The notes under the pieces were generated by a model. The model had not been told where the DNA came from, searched no databases, and saw only the letters and a list, made by a program, of their open reading frames with translations. This document shows positions 48,676 to 57,376 of a stretch of DNA of 64,000 nucleotides, in pieces. Positions within the stretch are counted from its first letter, which is position 1, and each line of letters opens with the position of its first letter. Source of the DNA: Bacillota bacterium (GTDB taxonomy: Bacteria; Bacillota; Clostridia; Lachnospirales; Lachnospiraceae); the NCBI GenBank assembly GCA_023398375.1, contig JAEWSH010000037.1, positions 1 through 64,000 of the forward strand, in the 5' to 3' direction. Both the position numbers and the translations under genes were made by a program.

Positions 48676-49857
48676 CTAAAAAGCCATCTCATATATTTTT
48701 TTACAATCGCTTCTATCTAATCTTGCAATTCCCCCTATCGAATTATCAACACCTCTGAATTCTATATTATCTAACATTTTTTCAATTCTATTTGTATCTA
48801 TATTAAAATCTGAAAATGAGATAGGCATACCGATTTTTTTAAAAAACTCTTCCGTTTTTACAATTCCCGCATATGCTGCCTCCAATGTATTATCTTGATT
48901 CCATTCTACATCAAAAACCTCTCTTGCATATCTTGCAAACCTTTCCGGTTTTCTTTTATAGACGTACTTCATCCATGATCCCATTATGATTGATAATGTT
49001 GCTCCATGCGGTGTATCGTATAGTGCACTTAACTCATTTCCTATTTCATGTGTCGCCCAATCTTGTACTCTTCCTATTCCAACAGTATTATTATGTGCAA
49101 TAGTACTGATCCACATTATTTCTGCACGATAGGAATAGTTTGTTGGTTCATTTAATACTTTAGGGCCAATATGTACTAAGGTTTTTAAAATTCCCTCGGC
49201 CATGCAATCAATAACACCTATTTCTTCATCAGGTGCAAAATATCTCTCACATGTGTGCGAGAACATATCTACAATTCCACATGCAGTTAAAAACTTAGGA
49301 AGCGAATAAGTAAGTTCCGGATCCATAAAAACGATTTTAGGCCTAATTAACGGATTACTAATTAATAGCTTCATTCCAACTTCTGTGTTATTTACAACTG
49401 AAACTGTACTTGATTCACTACCCGTTGCTGGGCAGGTCAATATCACTCCTACTGGTAATGTACTTTTAACTTCACTTTTTCCAGTAAATAAGTCCCATAC
49501 ATCATCATCGTATAATGCACCCATAGCTATCGTTTTTGCGGAATCAATTACACTTCCGCCGCCAATTGCTAAAATAAAATCAATGTTCTCTTTTTTAGCC
49601 AGCACTATTCCTTCATAGATCAAAGTAAGCCTCGGATTTGGCAGCACCCCTCCCAGTTCTATCGATTGTATTCCACATATACTTAAATCTTTTTTTACTT
49701 CTTCCAAAAGTCCTGTATCATATAAGAAATTACCATTATCGTGATGAATGAGCACTTTTCTAATTCCTAGCTTAGATAGTTCAGTGCCAACTCTTTTTGT
49801 AACATCCTTACCAAATATAAAATTAGTTCCTATACAAATATCAAAATTCTGCAGCAT
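48676..49857 (-). CDS. Iron-containing alcohol dehydrogenase
   Basis: A group III (Fe-dependent) dehydrogenase of 393 residues, BdhA/YqhD-like. The nucleotide site is FILAIGGGSVIDSAKTIAMG, and metal ligands lie in VDMFSHTCERYF, WATHEIGNELS and LYDTPHGATLS. Likely reaction: reduction of an aldehyde to an alcohol with NAD(P)H. It is the last gene of the ECF operon, starting one base after the stop of the HAD gene. It may dispose of reducing power or convert an aldehyde such as glycolaldehyde from sugar cleavage. Confidence 0.93.
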   Translation of the reverse strand: MLQNFDICIGTNFIFGKDVTKRVGTELSKLGIRKVLIHHDNGNFLYDTGLLEEVKKDLSICGIQSIELGGVLPNPRLTLIYEGIVLAKKENIDFILAIGGGSVIDSAKTIAMGALYDDDVWDLFTGKSEVKSTLPVGVILTCPATGSESSTVSVVNNTEVGMKLLISNPLIRPKIVFMDPELTYSLPKFLTACGIVDMFSHTCERYFAPDEEIGVIDCMAEGILKTLVHIGPKVLNEPTNYSYRAEIMWISTIAHNNTVGIGRVQDWATHEIGNELSALYDTPHGATLSIIMGSWMKYVYKRKPERFARYAREVFDVEWNQDNTLEAAYAGIVKTEEFFKKIGMPISFSDFNIDTNRIEKMLDNIEFRGVDNSIGGIARLDRSDCKKIYEMAF

Positions 49858-49858
49858 A

Positions 49859-50521
49859 TTATCCCTCCCTTAGCAAATGGTATATTTGGTTAACATCATC
49901 AACTACTGCTATCGGATCTGCTTCTAAAAGTTTTCCTGTTTCACCATCCCCATAAGTCACAGCAATACAATCTACATTATTCTCTTTTGCTGCTATTACA
50001 TCACTGTATGTATCGCCAATATAAACTATTTTTTCTGGCAAAAAATTGCCTTCCTTTATTAAGCGGGATATCAATTCTGCTTTTGTTTTTTCGCATTCTT
50101 TAAAAGAATCTGGTGAAAACCAACTTTCAAAATACACTTCCCACTCTTTTCTTTTTAAGATTCGTTCTAATGCTTTGATAGGTTTTAATGAAATAATATA
50201 ACTTTTCATGTTGTTCTTAGTTAAATATTGTAATAATTCTAGAATTCCCGGATAAAATACTGTAGTTGGATAATCACTTATTTCTCTATAGTGGATTCTG
50301 ATCTGTTCCTGAAACAGTTCAAACATCATTTCTCCTGGAAAAGGTTCTATTGATTTAAAGATCTCATACATTGATTTTCCCAAGTTACTGTTTTTACTTC
50401 TAAATGTTTTCGAAACTTTCCCTTTGCATGCATTGGCTGCATACGCAATAGATTCCCATACATCATCGCAGGTATAAGCTAAAGTTCCATCAAAGTCCCA
50501 GATGACCACATTATATTTCAT
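49859..50521 (-). CDS. HAD-family phosphatase (phosphoglycolate phosphatase-like)
   Basis: A HAD-IA hydrolase of 220 residues. Motif I is VIWDFDGTLAYTCDDVW, motif II KSYIISLKPIKAL, motif III region KRKEWEVYFESWF, and motif IV KIVYIGDTYSDVIAAKENN. A small helical cap lies after motif I. It resembles Gph/PgmB-type phosphatases. Its gene lies 14 bases downstream of the EamA transporter gene and one base before the Fe-dehydrogenase gene. It probably removes phosphate from a sugar phosphate made in this operon; substrate unknown. Confidence 0.87.
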   Translation of the reverse strand: MKYNVVIWDFDGTLAYTCDDVWESIAYAANACKGKVSKTFRSKNSNLGKSMYEIFKSIEPFPGEMMFELFQEQIRIHYREISDYPTTVFYPGILELLQYLTKNNMKSYIISLKPIKALERILKRKEWEVYFESWFSPDSFKECEKTKAELISRLIKEGNFLPEKIVYIGDTYSDVIAAKENNVDCIAVTYGDGETGKLLEADPIAVVDDVNQIYHLLREG

Positions 50522-50535
50522 GTTTTATACCTGCC

Positions 50536-51450
50536 TCACTGTTGTTCAAAACAATTTTTGCTCCACATTGTTCCTATCACAACTAACAATGAACCAATAA
50601 CAATTGGAAGCGTAATTCCTACTCCTAATACTAATGATGTTATAACCGTTGAAATAATGGGAAGGAAATTTGAAGTCAACACGACCAAAAGCATATTTCC
50701 CTTTTTAATAGCTAAGTTCCATAATACATTTGCGATCGAACCAACTACAATTGCCGCATATAAAATCTGCAAAACTAAGCTTGGTGAAAATTGTCTTGGT
50801 TCATTTACCTTAAAAGCTATCGCTCCGAGTATTCCTGCTGCAATAATCATATAGATCCCGACGCCATCTACCTCAAGAGCACCAACGTATTTTTTCGTAA
50901 GATTCGTATATAATCCCCATGATATTGCTACTATAAAACCCATCAAGTATCCTGCTACGTCATTACCTGAAACTATGTTATTAAGAAAATTAGGCAAATC
51001 AAGAATAGAATCTCCCAATTTTGCAACAATAATCCCTATCATACTAATAGATACACTTGCAATTAACCATTTTGAGGCTTTCGCTTTAAGAATTGGAATC
51101 GTAAAAATCAAGGTAAACAAAGGCCATAGAAAACGTATCAGTACAAGTGTTACAACTGCTTCATCCTTTTCAACCATACTCATCGAAACATAGGATGATG
51201 CTGTATAAAGGATAAATAGAGTCCCGCATACTGGCCAATATTTCCATGTCACTTGTCTCCATTGGTTAAATTCTTCCTTTTTGATTATTTGTCTCCCCAA
51301 TACAAAAATTCCACCAATTAAATTAACTAGAGCTGCAGATGTGTATGCACCAATAGAAGTACTTAAATTTCTGGTAAATATTGCACTTGTACCCCAAATA
51401 ATGATTGTTAAAAATCCTAAAAATGTATACTTCCTGGATTCTAAAAGCAT
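50536..51450 (-). CDS. EamA/DMT-family transporter
   Basis: A drug/metabolite transporter of 304 residues with ten predicted membrane helices arranged as two EamA repeats (residues about 10-150 and 165-300). Segments are FLTIIIWGTSAIFTRNLS at the start and LWNLAIKKGNMLLVVLTSNF near the second repeat. DMT proteins export metabolites such as amino acids or nucleosides. It is encoded between the nucleoside hydrolase and the HAD phosphatase genes and may export a base, an alcohol or another by-product. Confidence 0.9.
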   Translation of the reverse strand: MLLESRKYTFLGFLTIIIWGTSAIFTRNLSTSIGAYTSAALVNLIGGIFVLGRQIIKKEEFNQWRQVTWKYWPVCGTLFILYTASSYVSMSMVEKDEAVVTLVLIRFLWPLFTLIFTIPILKAKASKWLIASVSISMIGIIVAKLGDSILDLPNFLNNIVSGNDVAGYLMGFIVAISWGLYTNLTKKYVGALEVDGVGIYMIIAAGILGAIAFKVNEPRQFSPSLVLQILYAAIVVGSIANVLWNLAIKKGNMLLVVLTSNFLPIISTVITSLVLGVGITLPIVIGSLLVVIGTMWSKNCFEQQ

Positions 51451-51468
51451 TATACTTCCTCCATCCGC

Positions 51469-52440
51469 CTAATTATAATTTCTAAGTGTTCGATATAAAA
51501 GCTTCATGAATCCTGCAAAATCTAATTCTAGTGCTGCCTCAGCATTTGGTGCTTCCCCCCGAAAGTCCATTTGTGCCTCTCTATATAGATCAATTTCAGG
51601 AGCTACTCCACGTAAGTGACGGTAGTCACATACAGTCATTCCTCTCGTAAACTCACCTTTCAGTTCAATATCAATATGCATTTCTGCCGCTTTTATCAGA
51701 GACGGATCGACTAGCCATGCTACTGCACATGCATCATGCATATTTGCACCCGTTAACGCCGCCGTCTTTACTGTTGCCCCGATAAAAAATTCTGTTAAAT
51801 CCGCTGCAAGATTTGCGGCCTTTGTACCTATCTTGCGAAACTCATCCACATGTTCACGCGTCAGACAGCATTGTCTTGTTAAATTAATACCTGACATTTT
51901 TACATGTAATCCTGAATTAAAAACTCTGTAGGCAGCCTCTGGATCCACATAGATATTAAATTCTGCAGCAGGTGTCCAATTGCCAAAAGTAACTGATCCC
52001 CCCATAATACTCAGCTCTTTGACTCGTTCAACGATTTTAGGTTCTTTATTGATTGCTGCTGCAATATTAGTTAACGGACCCGTTGCAATTAATGTAACAT
52101 CCTCTGTATTCATAATAGTCTCTATTATAAAATCGACAGCATGTTTATCTTTTGCTCTAGTCATAGGCTCTGGAAGCACTGGGCCATCCAAACCTGTCTC
52201 CCCGTGAAACTGCGGAGCTGTCACGAGTGGCATTACCATGGGACAGGAGTGTCCTTTATACACAGGAATATCTGTACGATTTAATGCTTCTAATATTTTT
52301 AATGCATTGTTTGTAACATTTTCTAATGTACAATTTCCCCCAATTGTTGTAATTCCCAAAACATCAAGATTTTGTACTGCAAGCATAATTGCAAAGGCAT
52401 CATCATGGCCTGGATCACAATCTAAAATCACTTTTCTCAT
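51469..52440 (-). CDS. Nucleoside hydrolase (IunH family)
   Basis: Cleaves the N-glycosidic bond of a ribonucleoside to ribose and base. The calcium-binding signature KVILDCDPGHDDAFAIMLA is at the N-terminus. Others are VTLIATGPLTNIAAAINKEP, LSIMGGSVTFGNWTPAAEFN and MHDACAVAWLVDPSL (323 residues, normal length). The start codon lies 26 bases inside the end of the PfkB gene, with GAGG ten bases upstream, so expression is coupled. It is encoded next to a sugar kinase, which fits release and phosphorylation of ribose. Confidence 0.94.
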   Translation of the reverse strand: MRKVILDCDPGHDDAFAIMLAVQNLDVLGITTIGGNCTLENVTNNALKILEALNRTDIPVYKGHSCPMVMPLVTAPQFHGETGLDGPVLPEPMTRAKDKHAVDFIIETIMNTEDVTLIATGPLTNIAAAINKEPKIVERVKELSIMGGSVTFGNWTPAAEFNIYVDPEAAYRVFNSGLHVKMSGINLTRQCCLTREHVDEFRKIGTKAANLAADLTEFFIGATVKTAALTGANMHDACAVAWLVDPSLIKAAEMHIDIELKGEFTRGMTVCDYRHLRGVAPEIDLYREAQMDFRGEAPNAEAALELDFAGFMKLLYRTLRNYN

Positions 52441-53410
52441 TTGTCTGATTCCTCTCGTTATATTTTTGTAAGAACGCTTCTAATTCATGTTTATAAGGTG
52501 AATTTCTGGCACCCTTTTTACTAACGGTATATCCCGAAACCGCATTTCCGTTTATGAGACAGCTTTTTAATAACTCGTTTTCGAGCCTTTTTGCAATGAA
52601 CCCCGCATTGAAAACATCGCCAGCACCAACGGTATCAACCACTTCAACATGAAAAGATGGAACTTCTATTTCCTCTTTACTTGATATTCCTATAACGCCA
52701 TCTTTTCCATTTCGAATAATCACCGTTCTTTTATCTGAAACAAAAGACTTTGCATTTTCTTTCCATTTTCCTTGTTCCCCCAAATAATTAAATTCATCCT
52801 TTCCGGATCCAAGAAGGTACGTTGTATAGCGTATGATTTCGTAGATAGACTTTTGATATTCTACATCCAGTTTTCCATTGTCAACTCGAAGGTTTAAGTC
52901 AAACGATGTCGGAATTCCTAATTCAAACGCTATCCTAAATAGCCTAATAATTGTCCGTCTAGCTGATGTATTATACACAAGTGACATTCCAGAAGAGTGT
53001 ACCCAGGATACCTCTTTTAAAGATTCATATGTCACCTTACTGTCATCTAAATACTTAAATGCCTGATTCTCTCGTGGCCATCCCCATAGATATCTTTCCC
53101 CATTTTCATCAACAAAAGCAAATACTCCAACCGTATTAAGATCCGGCTCTACAACTAATTGCGAGATATCCACACCTTCATTCTGAAAATCATTCTTAAT
53201 ATATTTTCCATACTGATCATCACCGATCGTTCCTAAAAAGGATGTTGGAACTCCCAATCTGGAAAGTGCTACCGCCGTATTGGCAGATGTTCCTCCACCC
53301 TGTAACTCCGGAGTAGGGTAATCTACTAATGTTCTCTCAGCATTTATAAATTTTGGATACGGTACTATAATATCGACATTGGCATCGCCCACGACTAATA
53401 CTTTATGCAT
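52415..53410 (-). CDS. PfkB-family carbohydrate kinase (ribokinase-like)
   Basis: A sugar kinase of 331 residues. The N-terminal region is VLVVGDANVDIIVPYPKFIN, the substrate loop is ELQGGGTSANTAVALSRLG, and the ATP/anion-hole motif is EVVDTVGAGDVFNAGFIAKR with the catalytic Asp in GAGD. It could phosphorylate ribose released by the nucleoside hydrolase or a whole nucleoside. Its ATG overlaps the last 8 bases of the TrpF-like gene, and its own end overlaps the nucleoside hydrolase start, so all three are coupled. Confidence 0.92.
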   Translation of the reverse strand: MHKVLVVGDANVDIIVPYPKFINAERTLVDYPTPELQGGGTSANTAVALSRLGVPTSFLGTIGDDQYGKYIKNDFQNEGVDISQLVVEPDLNTVGVFAFVDENGERYLWGWPRENQAFKYLDDSKVTYESLKEVSWVHSSGMSLVYNTSARRTIIRLFRIAFELGIPTSFDLNLRVDNGKLDVEYQKSIYEIIRYTTYLLGSGKDEFNYLGEQGKWKENAKSFVSDKRTVIIRNGKDGVIGISSKEEIEVPSFHVEVVDTVGAGDVFNAGFIAKRLENELLKSCLINGNAVSGYTVSKKGARNSPYKHELEAFLQKYNERNQTNEKSDFRL

Positions 53411-54104
53411 TTAACGCTGCCTCAATAAATGCTTTTACTTTAGCCGGATCTTTACACCCTTCTGTATTTGGTCTTGCTTCATCAAAATTTGTGAGGCTAT
53501 AAGAATCCACCCCATATGGATGGCAAATGTGAATGGCCTCTGCAACATTATCAGCTTCCAGTCCACCCGCAATAATACAAGGAACTTTTGTACTTTCAAC
53601 AATTGCTTTATCAATTTCTCTATCATGTGTCAGCCCAGTTGCACCAATATCTGTAGCTGCTGGTGCTTTGGTATCAATTAAGAAAAAATCTGTCACTGCC
53701 TCGTAATCCTTAATATATTCAATAACCTTCTGCTCTTCCAATGGAACCCCTGACAAAACCGGAATTGCCTGCATGATTTTTAATCCTGGAAATCTATTTT
53801 TCAGTTCTTTTACCTGCTCTGGGCTTATTCCTTCAATATCACCCGATAAATGCAGCACATCAGGAAGGACCTCTCTCAGATTTTCTGTTATTTCTTCTAT
53901 ATCTTCCGCCACCGTCAGGCCAATCTTTACAGCTTTCGGTTGTACTCCTTCAAAAATTTCCTTTGCTTTTTCACATGTCAACTGCCCCGGAGTCCTTTTT
54001 ATCTTTCCATAGGATACGCCTATATGATGTCCTCCAAAATCAATTACCATCCTTGCGTCCTCTACTGTTCTAATTCCATAAATCTGAATAATTACTTCTG
54101 CCAT
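53403..54104 (-). CDS. TrpF-like (phosphoribosylanthranilate isomerase fold) protein
   Basis: A 233-residue TIM-barrel protein resembling TrpF: IIQIYGIRTVEDARMVIDFG at the start, VLHLSGDIEGISPEQVKELK, and DFFLIDTKAPAATDIGATG with the conserved Asp (D144), then PCIIAGGLEADNVAEAIHI and PYGVDSYSLTNFDEARP. In true TrpF the N-terminal motif is K(I/V)CG(I/L) with a catalytic Cys; here the equivalent residue is Tyr9. No tryptophan genes are present. It is probably an isomerase or aldolase acting on a ribose-phosphate-linked compound in nucleoside breakdown. The substrate is unknown. Confidence 0.82.
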   Translation of the reverse strand: MAEVIIQIYGIRTVEDARMVIDFGGHHIGVSYGKIKRTPGQLTCEKAKEIFEGVQPKAVKIGLTVAEDIEEITENLREVLPDVLHLSGDIEGISPEQVKELKNRFPGLKIMQAIPVLSGVPLEEQKVIEYIKDYEAVTDFFLIDTKAPAATDIGATGLTHDREIDKAIVESTKVPCIIAGGLEADNVAEAIHICHPYGVDSYSLTNFDEARPNTEGCKDPAKVKAFIEAALNA

Positions 54105-54114
54105 TGTTCTTCAC

Positions 54115-54924
54115 CTATTCCTTTCTATGCTCCTCAAATACTTTCATAAACGCCTCTGTTGAAAATACTGTTTTTTCTAATCCTGCTTTCTGTGCGACCC
54201 TTGTTATCGGAGGCGGTGTAACAAAACTTTTCTTAATTGTTTCGACCTGCGAGAATACATATTCTGCATCTCCATCCAAAAGGACTTGACCTTTGCACAT
54301 TACGATAACACGCTTAAAATTGTCGACTACGAATTTCATATCATGTGATATTGTAATACACAATTTTCCTTCCGCCTGCAGTTCTTTTATTATATTTCTT
54401 AATCTTTTATTACCTTCAACGTCCTGTCCGCATGTTGGCTCATCAAAAATTAATACACTCGGATTCATCATAATAATTGCACCAATCGTGCAAAATTTTT
54501 TTTCAGTTGAAGTCAGATCAAATGGATGCATTTCTAACTTCTCCTGAAGTCCGACCATTTCAGATACTATCTTAACTCTTTCTTTCATTTCATTTTCCGA
54601 CATACCAATTTGACGAGGGCCAAATTCAAATTCTTTTCTTACTGACTCTAAAAAAAGTTGATCATCCGGATTTTGAAATACATATCCAACCATTTTGGAA
54701 CATTGTGCAGTTGTCTTATTGGATATGTTTTCATCATTCATTAACAGCTCCCCGGAAGTTGGTCTTAAGATCCCGTTAAAATGCTTTACAACGGTTGTTT
54801 TTCCAGCACCATTTTGCCCTATAATTGCAACTGGCTGTGTTCCTTCAATTACCAGATTGATACCCTTTAACGCTTCATCACCCGTAGGATAAACATGCCG
54901 CAACTCTTTTAATTCAATTTTCAT
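54115..54924 (-). CDS. ecfA2: ECF transporter ATP-binding protein (EcfA2-type)
   Basis: An ABC ATPase of 269 residues of the energy-coupling factor family. Walker A is VAIIGQNGAGKTTVVKHFNG, Q-loop VGYVFQNPDDQLFLESV, and Walker B VLIFDEPTCGQD. The signature is degenerate: DLTSTEKKFCTIGAI replaces the usual LSGGQ, which is notable. The start overlaps the EcfA1 stop by 4 bases. It pairs with EcfA1 to drive vitamin-like or nucleoside uptake through EcfT and the S component encoded in the same operon. Confidence 0.9.
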   Translation of the reverse strand: MKIELKELRHVYPTGDEALKGINLVIEGTQPVAIIGQNGAGKTTVVKHFNGILRPTSGELLMNDENISNKTTAQCSKMVGYVFQNPDDQLFLESVRKEFEFGPRQIGMSENEMKERVKIVSEMVGLQEKLEMHPFDLTSTEKKFCTIGAIIMMNPSVLIFDEPTCGQDVEGNKRLRNIIKELQAEGKLCITISHDMKFVVDNFKRVIVMCKGQVLLDGDAEYVFSQVETIKKSFVTPPPITRVAQKAGLEKTVFSTEAFMKVFEEHRKE

Positions 54925-55775
54925 CCCAGCAGTGCCTCCTTCACAAGTTCAATTGTTGGTTCCTCTGTAACTTCAATTTCTTTATTTGTGTATCCTTTAT
55001 CTCTTAATTGCTGACAAATAGTTACAAAATCCGGTGCTCCAATATTATGTGCAATGATTTCAGGGTTTCCGAAAATATTTTTTGGTGTATCAATAGCTAC
55101 TATCTCTCCCTTGTCTAAAACCATAACCTGATCCGCACAACGTGCAACTCTTTCCATATCATGATCCACCATAATTACAGTAATCCCATTTTGATTTAAT
55201 TCCTTGACAATATCAAATATCTCTTCACTGCCCAATGGATCTAATTGCGTTGTACATTCATCTAACACCAATATTCTGGGTTCCATGATAAATGTCGATC
55301 CAAAGGCAACTCTTTGTACTTGTCCCCCGGAGAGCTCTAATGGATTTTTATGAACAATATGTTCAATCCTCATTAATTTTGCAACATGTGCAACTTTTTC
55401 TATCATTTCTTCTCTTGCTATCCCTCTATTACCAAGTCCATATGCTAATTCTTCTTCCACTGAACCTGCTGTATAGGATAATTGATTAAATGGATTTTGA
55501 AATACAAGACCAATATGACTTGATAATTCAGCGATAGAACTATCTTTTACCTGTAATCCATCTACAAAAATTTCACCAGACATTTTTCCAACAAAATAGT
55601 GTGGGATCAATCCGACTAATGCATTGCAAAGTGTAGATTTCCCAGAACCATTAGGTCCGATAATACAAAAAAAACTCCCCTCTTCCACATTAAAATTCAA
55701 ATTGTTCAAAGCTTTTCGCTTCGTTTGTCTATACCGAAAGCAAAAATCCTTTACCTCTAAAACCACTTTTCCCAT
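54921..55775 (-). CDS. ecfA1: ECF transporter ATP-binding protein (EcfA1-type)
   Basis: The partner ATPase, 284 residues. Walker A is IIGPNGSGKSTLCNALVG, Q-loop IGLVFQNPFNQLSYTAGSVE, signature NPLELSGGQVQRVAFGST (intact), Walker B ILVLDECTTQLD and H-loop VIMVDHDMERVARC. It has a C-terminal extension typical of EcfA. The gene is followed at once by ecfA2 (4-base overlap) and preceded by ecfT (16 bases). Contrast with the degenerate signature in EcfA2 suggests one functional signature site in the heterodimer. Confidence 0.92.
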   Translation of the reverse strand: MGKVVLEVKDFCFRYRQTKRKALNNLNFNVEEGSFFCIIGPNGSGKSTLCNALVGLIPHYFVGKMSGEIFVDGLQVKDSSIAELSSHIGLVFQNPFNQLSYTAGSVEEELAYGLGNRGIAREEMIEKVAHVAKLMRIEHIVHKNPLELSGGQVQRVAFGSTFIMEPRILVLDECTTQLDPLGSEEIFDIVKELNQNGITVIMVDHDMERVARCADQVMVLDKGEIVAIDTPKNIFGNPEIIAHNIGAPDFVTICQQLRDKGYTNKEIEVTEEPTIELVKEALLG

Positions 55776-55791
55776 TATGCATACCTCCCGT

Positions 55792-56583
55792 CTAAATGAT
55801 GTGCAGTCTCATTAAGATTGATAAAAGCATTACAACAACGAAAAAAGCTATTAAAATGCCCTTTATTATTTTATCTGTTTTTGTTTGTACTACTTCAACA
55901 TAACTTGTTTGTTTCACTCCCGTAATTCCAAATCCTCTGGTCTCTAAGGTCATCCCTCTTTCTTGTGCGTCCGTTAATGATGACATGACCACAGGTCCCA
56001 GGAGTGGAATATACGCCTTCAAGCGTGCCATAAGTCCACCGCCGGTCTCCACACCGCGAGCGCTTTGTGCTTCTTGAATAATCCCCATTCTTCTCTGCAT
56101 TTGCGGAACAACATTTAAACTTGCAAGAACTAAATAACCAGCCTTTGGCGGTAACCCACTATTGGTCAAAGCTGCCACTAATTTGCCTGTATACGTAGTT
56201 TTATTCATAATATAAAATGTACTAAGAAAAACTAATAATGAACTAATGATTTTTAAAGCATATTGCACCCCCTCCAAACCCATTTGCACAAATCCAAAAT
56301 CCGCAATTACTGTAATATTTTTAGGGCTATAACATCCTTGAATGAACATTAACATAAGCGTAATAGGTATCCCAAAGCCAAACATTATTTTTGAAAATGG
56401 TCGAAACATCTTCGCAATGCCTGCAACAATAAACATTCCTACTACAATTCCGAACCCCAAATATGAATTCGGAAATATCAAAGCACTAATTCCCAATGAG
56501 AAAACCGCCAATATTTTTACCATTGGATTTAACGCTTCTATAACTGTATTTCTTGGGACAAATGTATTTGAAACCTTTGCCAT
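55792..56583 (-). CDS. ecfT: ECF transporter transmembrane protein EcfT
   Basis: The membrane scaffold of 263 residues that joins the ATPases to the S component. It has about five or six helices and the two coupling motifs with Ala/Glu-Arg-Gly: IQEAQSARGVETGGG and DAQERGMTLETRGFG. The N-terminal start MAKVSNTFVPRNTVIEALNP is followed by LAVFSLGISALIFP. AGGAGG precedes the ATG. A hairpin occupies the 81-base gap after the S-component gene. Confidence 0.93.
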   Translation of the reverse strand: MAKVSNTFVPRNTVIEALNPMVKILAVFSLGISALIFPNSYLGFGIVVGMFIVAGIAKMFRPFSKIMFGFGIPITLMLMFIQGCYSPKNITVIADFGFVQMGLEGVQYALKIISSLLVFLSTFYIMNKTTYTGKLVAALTNSGLPPKAGYLVLASLNVVPQMQRRMGIIQEAQSARGVETGGGLMARLKAYIPLLGPVVMSSLTDAQERGMTLETRGFGITGVKQTSYVEVVQTKTDKIIKGILIAFFVVVMLLSILMRLHII

Positions 56584-56600
56584 AGTAACCTCCTAATATT

Positions 56601-56638
56601 AGTAATGAGCAACCTCTATTTTATTGTTGCTCATTACT
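56601..56638 (-). other. Intra-operon hairpin between the ECF S-component and ecfT genes
   Basis: AGTAATGAGCAAC pairs perfectly with GTTGCTCATTACT over a 12-base loop. It ends six bases before the AGGAGG ribosome binding site of ecfT and has no U-run. It is probably an mRNA stability or processing element that sets the S to T ratio. Confidence 0.6.
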
Positions 56639-56664
56639 TGCTGCGTTTCATGAAATACTATTTT

Positions 56665-57285
56665 TCAATCTTCATCATCGTCTAAAGCGTCGGACGCATA
56701 CTGACTCATAAATCTCTTCGGTATTTTTTTGACCAAAATATATGCAATTGCAAAAGCAATCCCTTTATCTACTAAATTCTCAATCATAGATGAAGATAGT
56801 ACAGAAGTTACAATATCCTTTGTTGCTGCAATAAGAGTTGCTGTCAGTACAGACGATCCTGTAACACCTGTTGCACCGCCAAAAACTAAAATTGTAATCG
56901 TGGAGGCAGTTACTACATTTGTCAGTGTACATGCCAACCAGGTAAGAACGACTCCCCAAATTTTTTTGAATAATCCACCTTTTACCATATACCCGGTTAC
57001 CAATCCACACAGAACACTAACGGCTGCGTATGGGAGATATACTGGATTCGCTACCAAGGCAAGAAAAATATTAGTTAGCAATCCACAAAGAGCTGATACC
57101 CATGGTCCCGACAAACATGCTACTACAATTGTTCCTATCATATCTAAGAAAAGCGGTAATTTTAATGCTGAGCATAATGTTCCGCCTATTAGGTTAATAC
57201 CTACTGCAATTGGTATTAACACAAGTGACTTTGTTGAAAATTGATTTTTGATTCCTTCCGTAAAACTCATTTTTTGTTTTCCCAT
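56665..57285 (-). CDS. ECF transporter S component (substrate specificity)
   Basis: The substrate-binding membrane subunit of 206 residues with five or six helices. Segments include LVLIPIAVGINLIGGTLCSA, PLFLDMIGTIVVACLSGPWV and PYAAVSVLCGLVTGYMVKGG. The pattern FLDMIGT...CGLLTNI is typical of clostridial S components of unknown specificity. The start at 57285 lies eight bases after GGAGG; the in-frame ATG at 57300 contains the ribosome binding site itself. The downstream nucleoside hydrolase and sugar kinase suggest a nucleoside or modified nucleoside substrate. Confidence 0.88.
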   Translation of the reverse strand: MGKQKMSFTEGIKNQFSTKSLVLIPIAVGINLIGGTLCSALKLPLFLDMIGTIVVACLSGPWVSALCGLLTNIFLALVANPVYLPYAAVSVLCGLVTGYMVKGGLFKKIWGVVLTWLACTLTNVVTASTITILVFGGATGVTGSSVLTATLIAATKDIVTSVLSSSMIENLVDKGIAFAIAYILVKKIPKRFMSQYASDALDDDED

Positions 57286-57309
57286 TTCTTTTTCCTCCAT
57301 TTGTTTTTT

Positions 57310-57332
57310 GACTTGTATGTTGTATTACAAGT
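57310..57332 (-). promoter_or_regulatory. Operator in the ECF operon promoter
   Basis: On the minus strand the 23-base sequence beginning ACTTGTAATACAACATAC lies two bases after a TATAAC -10 box and 24 bases before the S-component ATG. It contains the palindrome TTGTAATACAA and outer arms ACTTGTA/TACAAGT. The same sequence, 22 of 23 bases, occurs at 58308-58330 in front of the aminotransferase gene at identical spacing. Confidence 0.75.
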
Positions 57333-57376
57333 TTGTTATAAAAAAAATTATGTATTTATTTATACTGACATAATTT

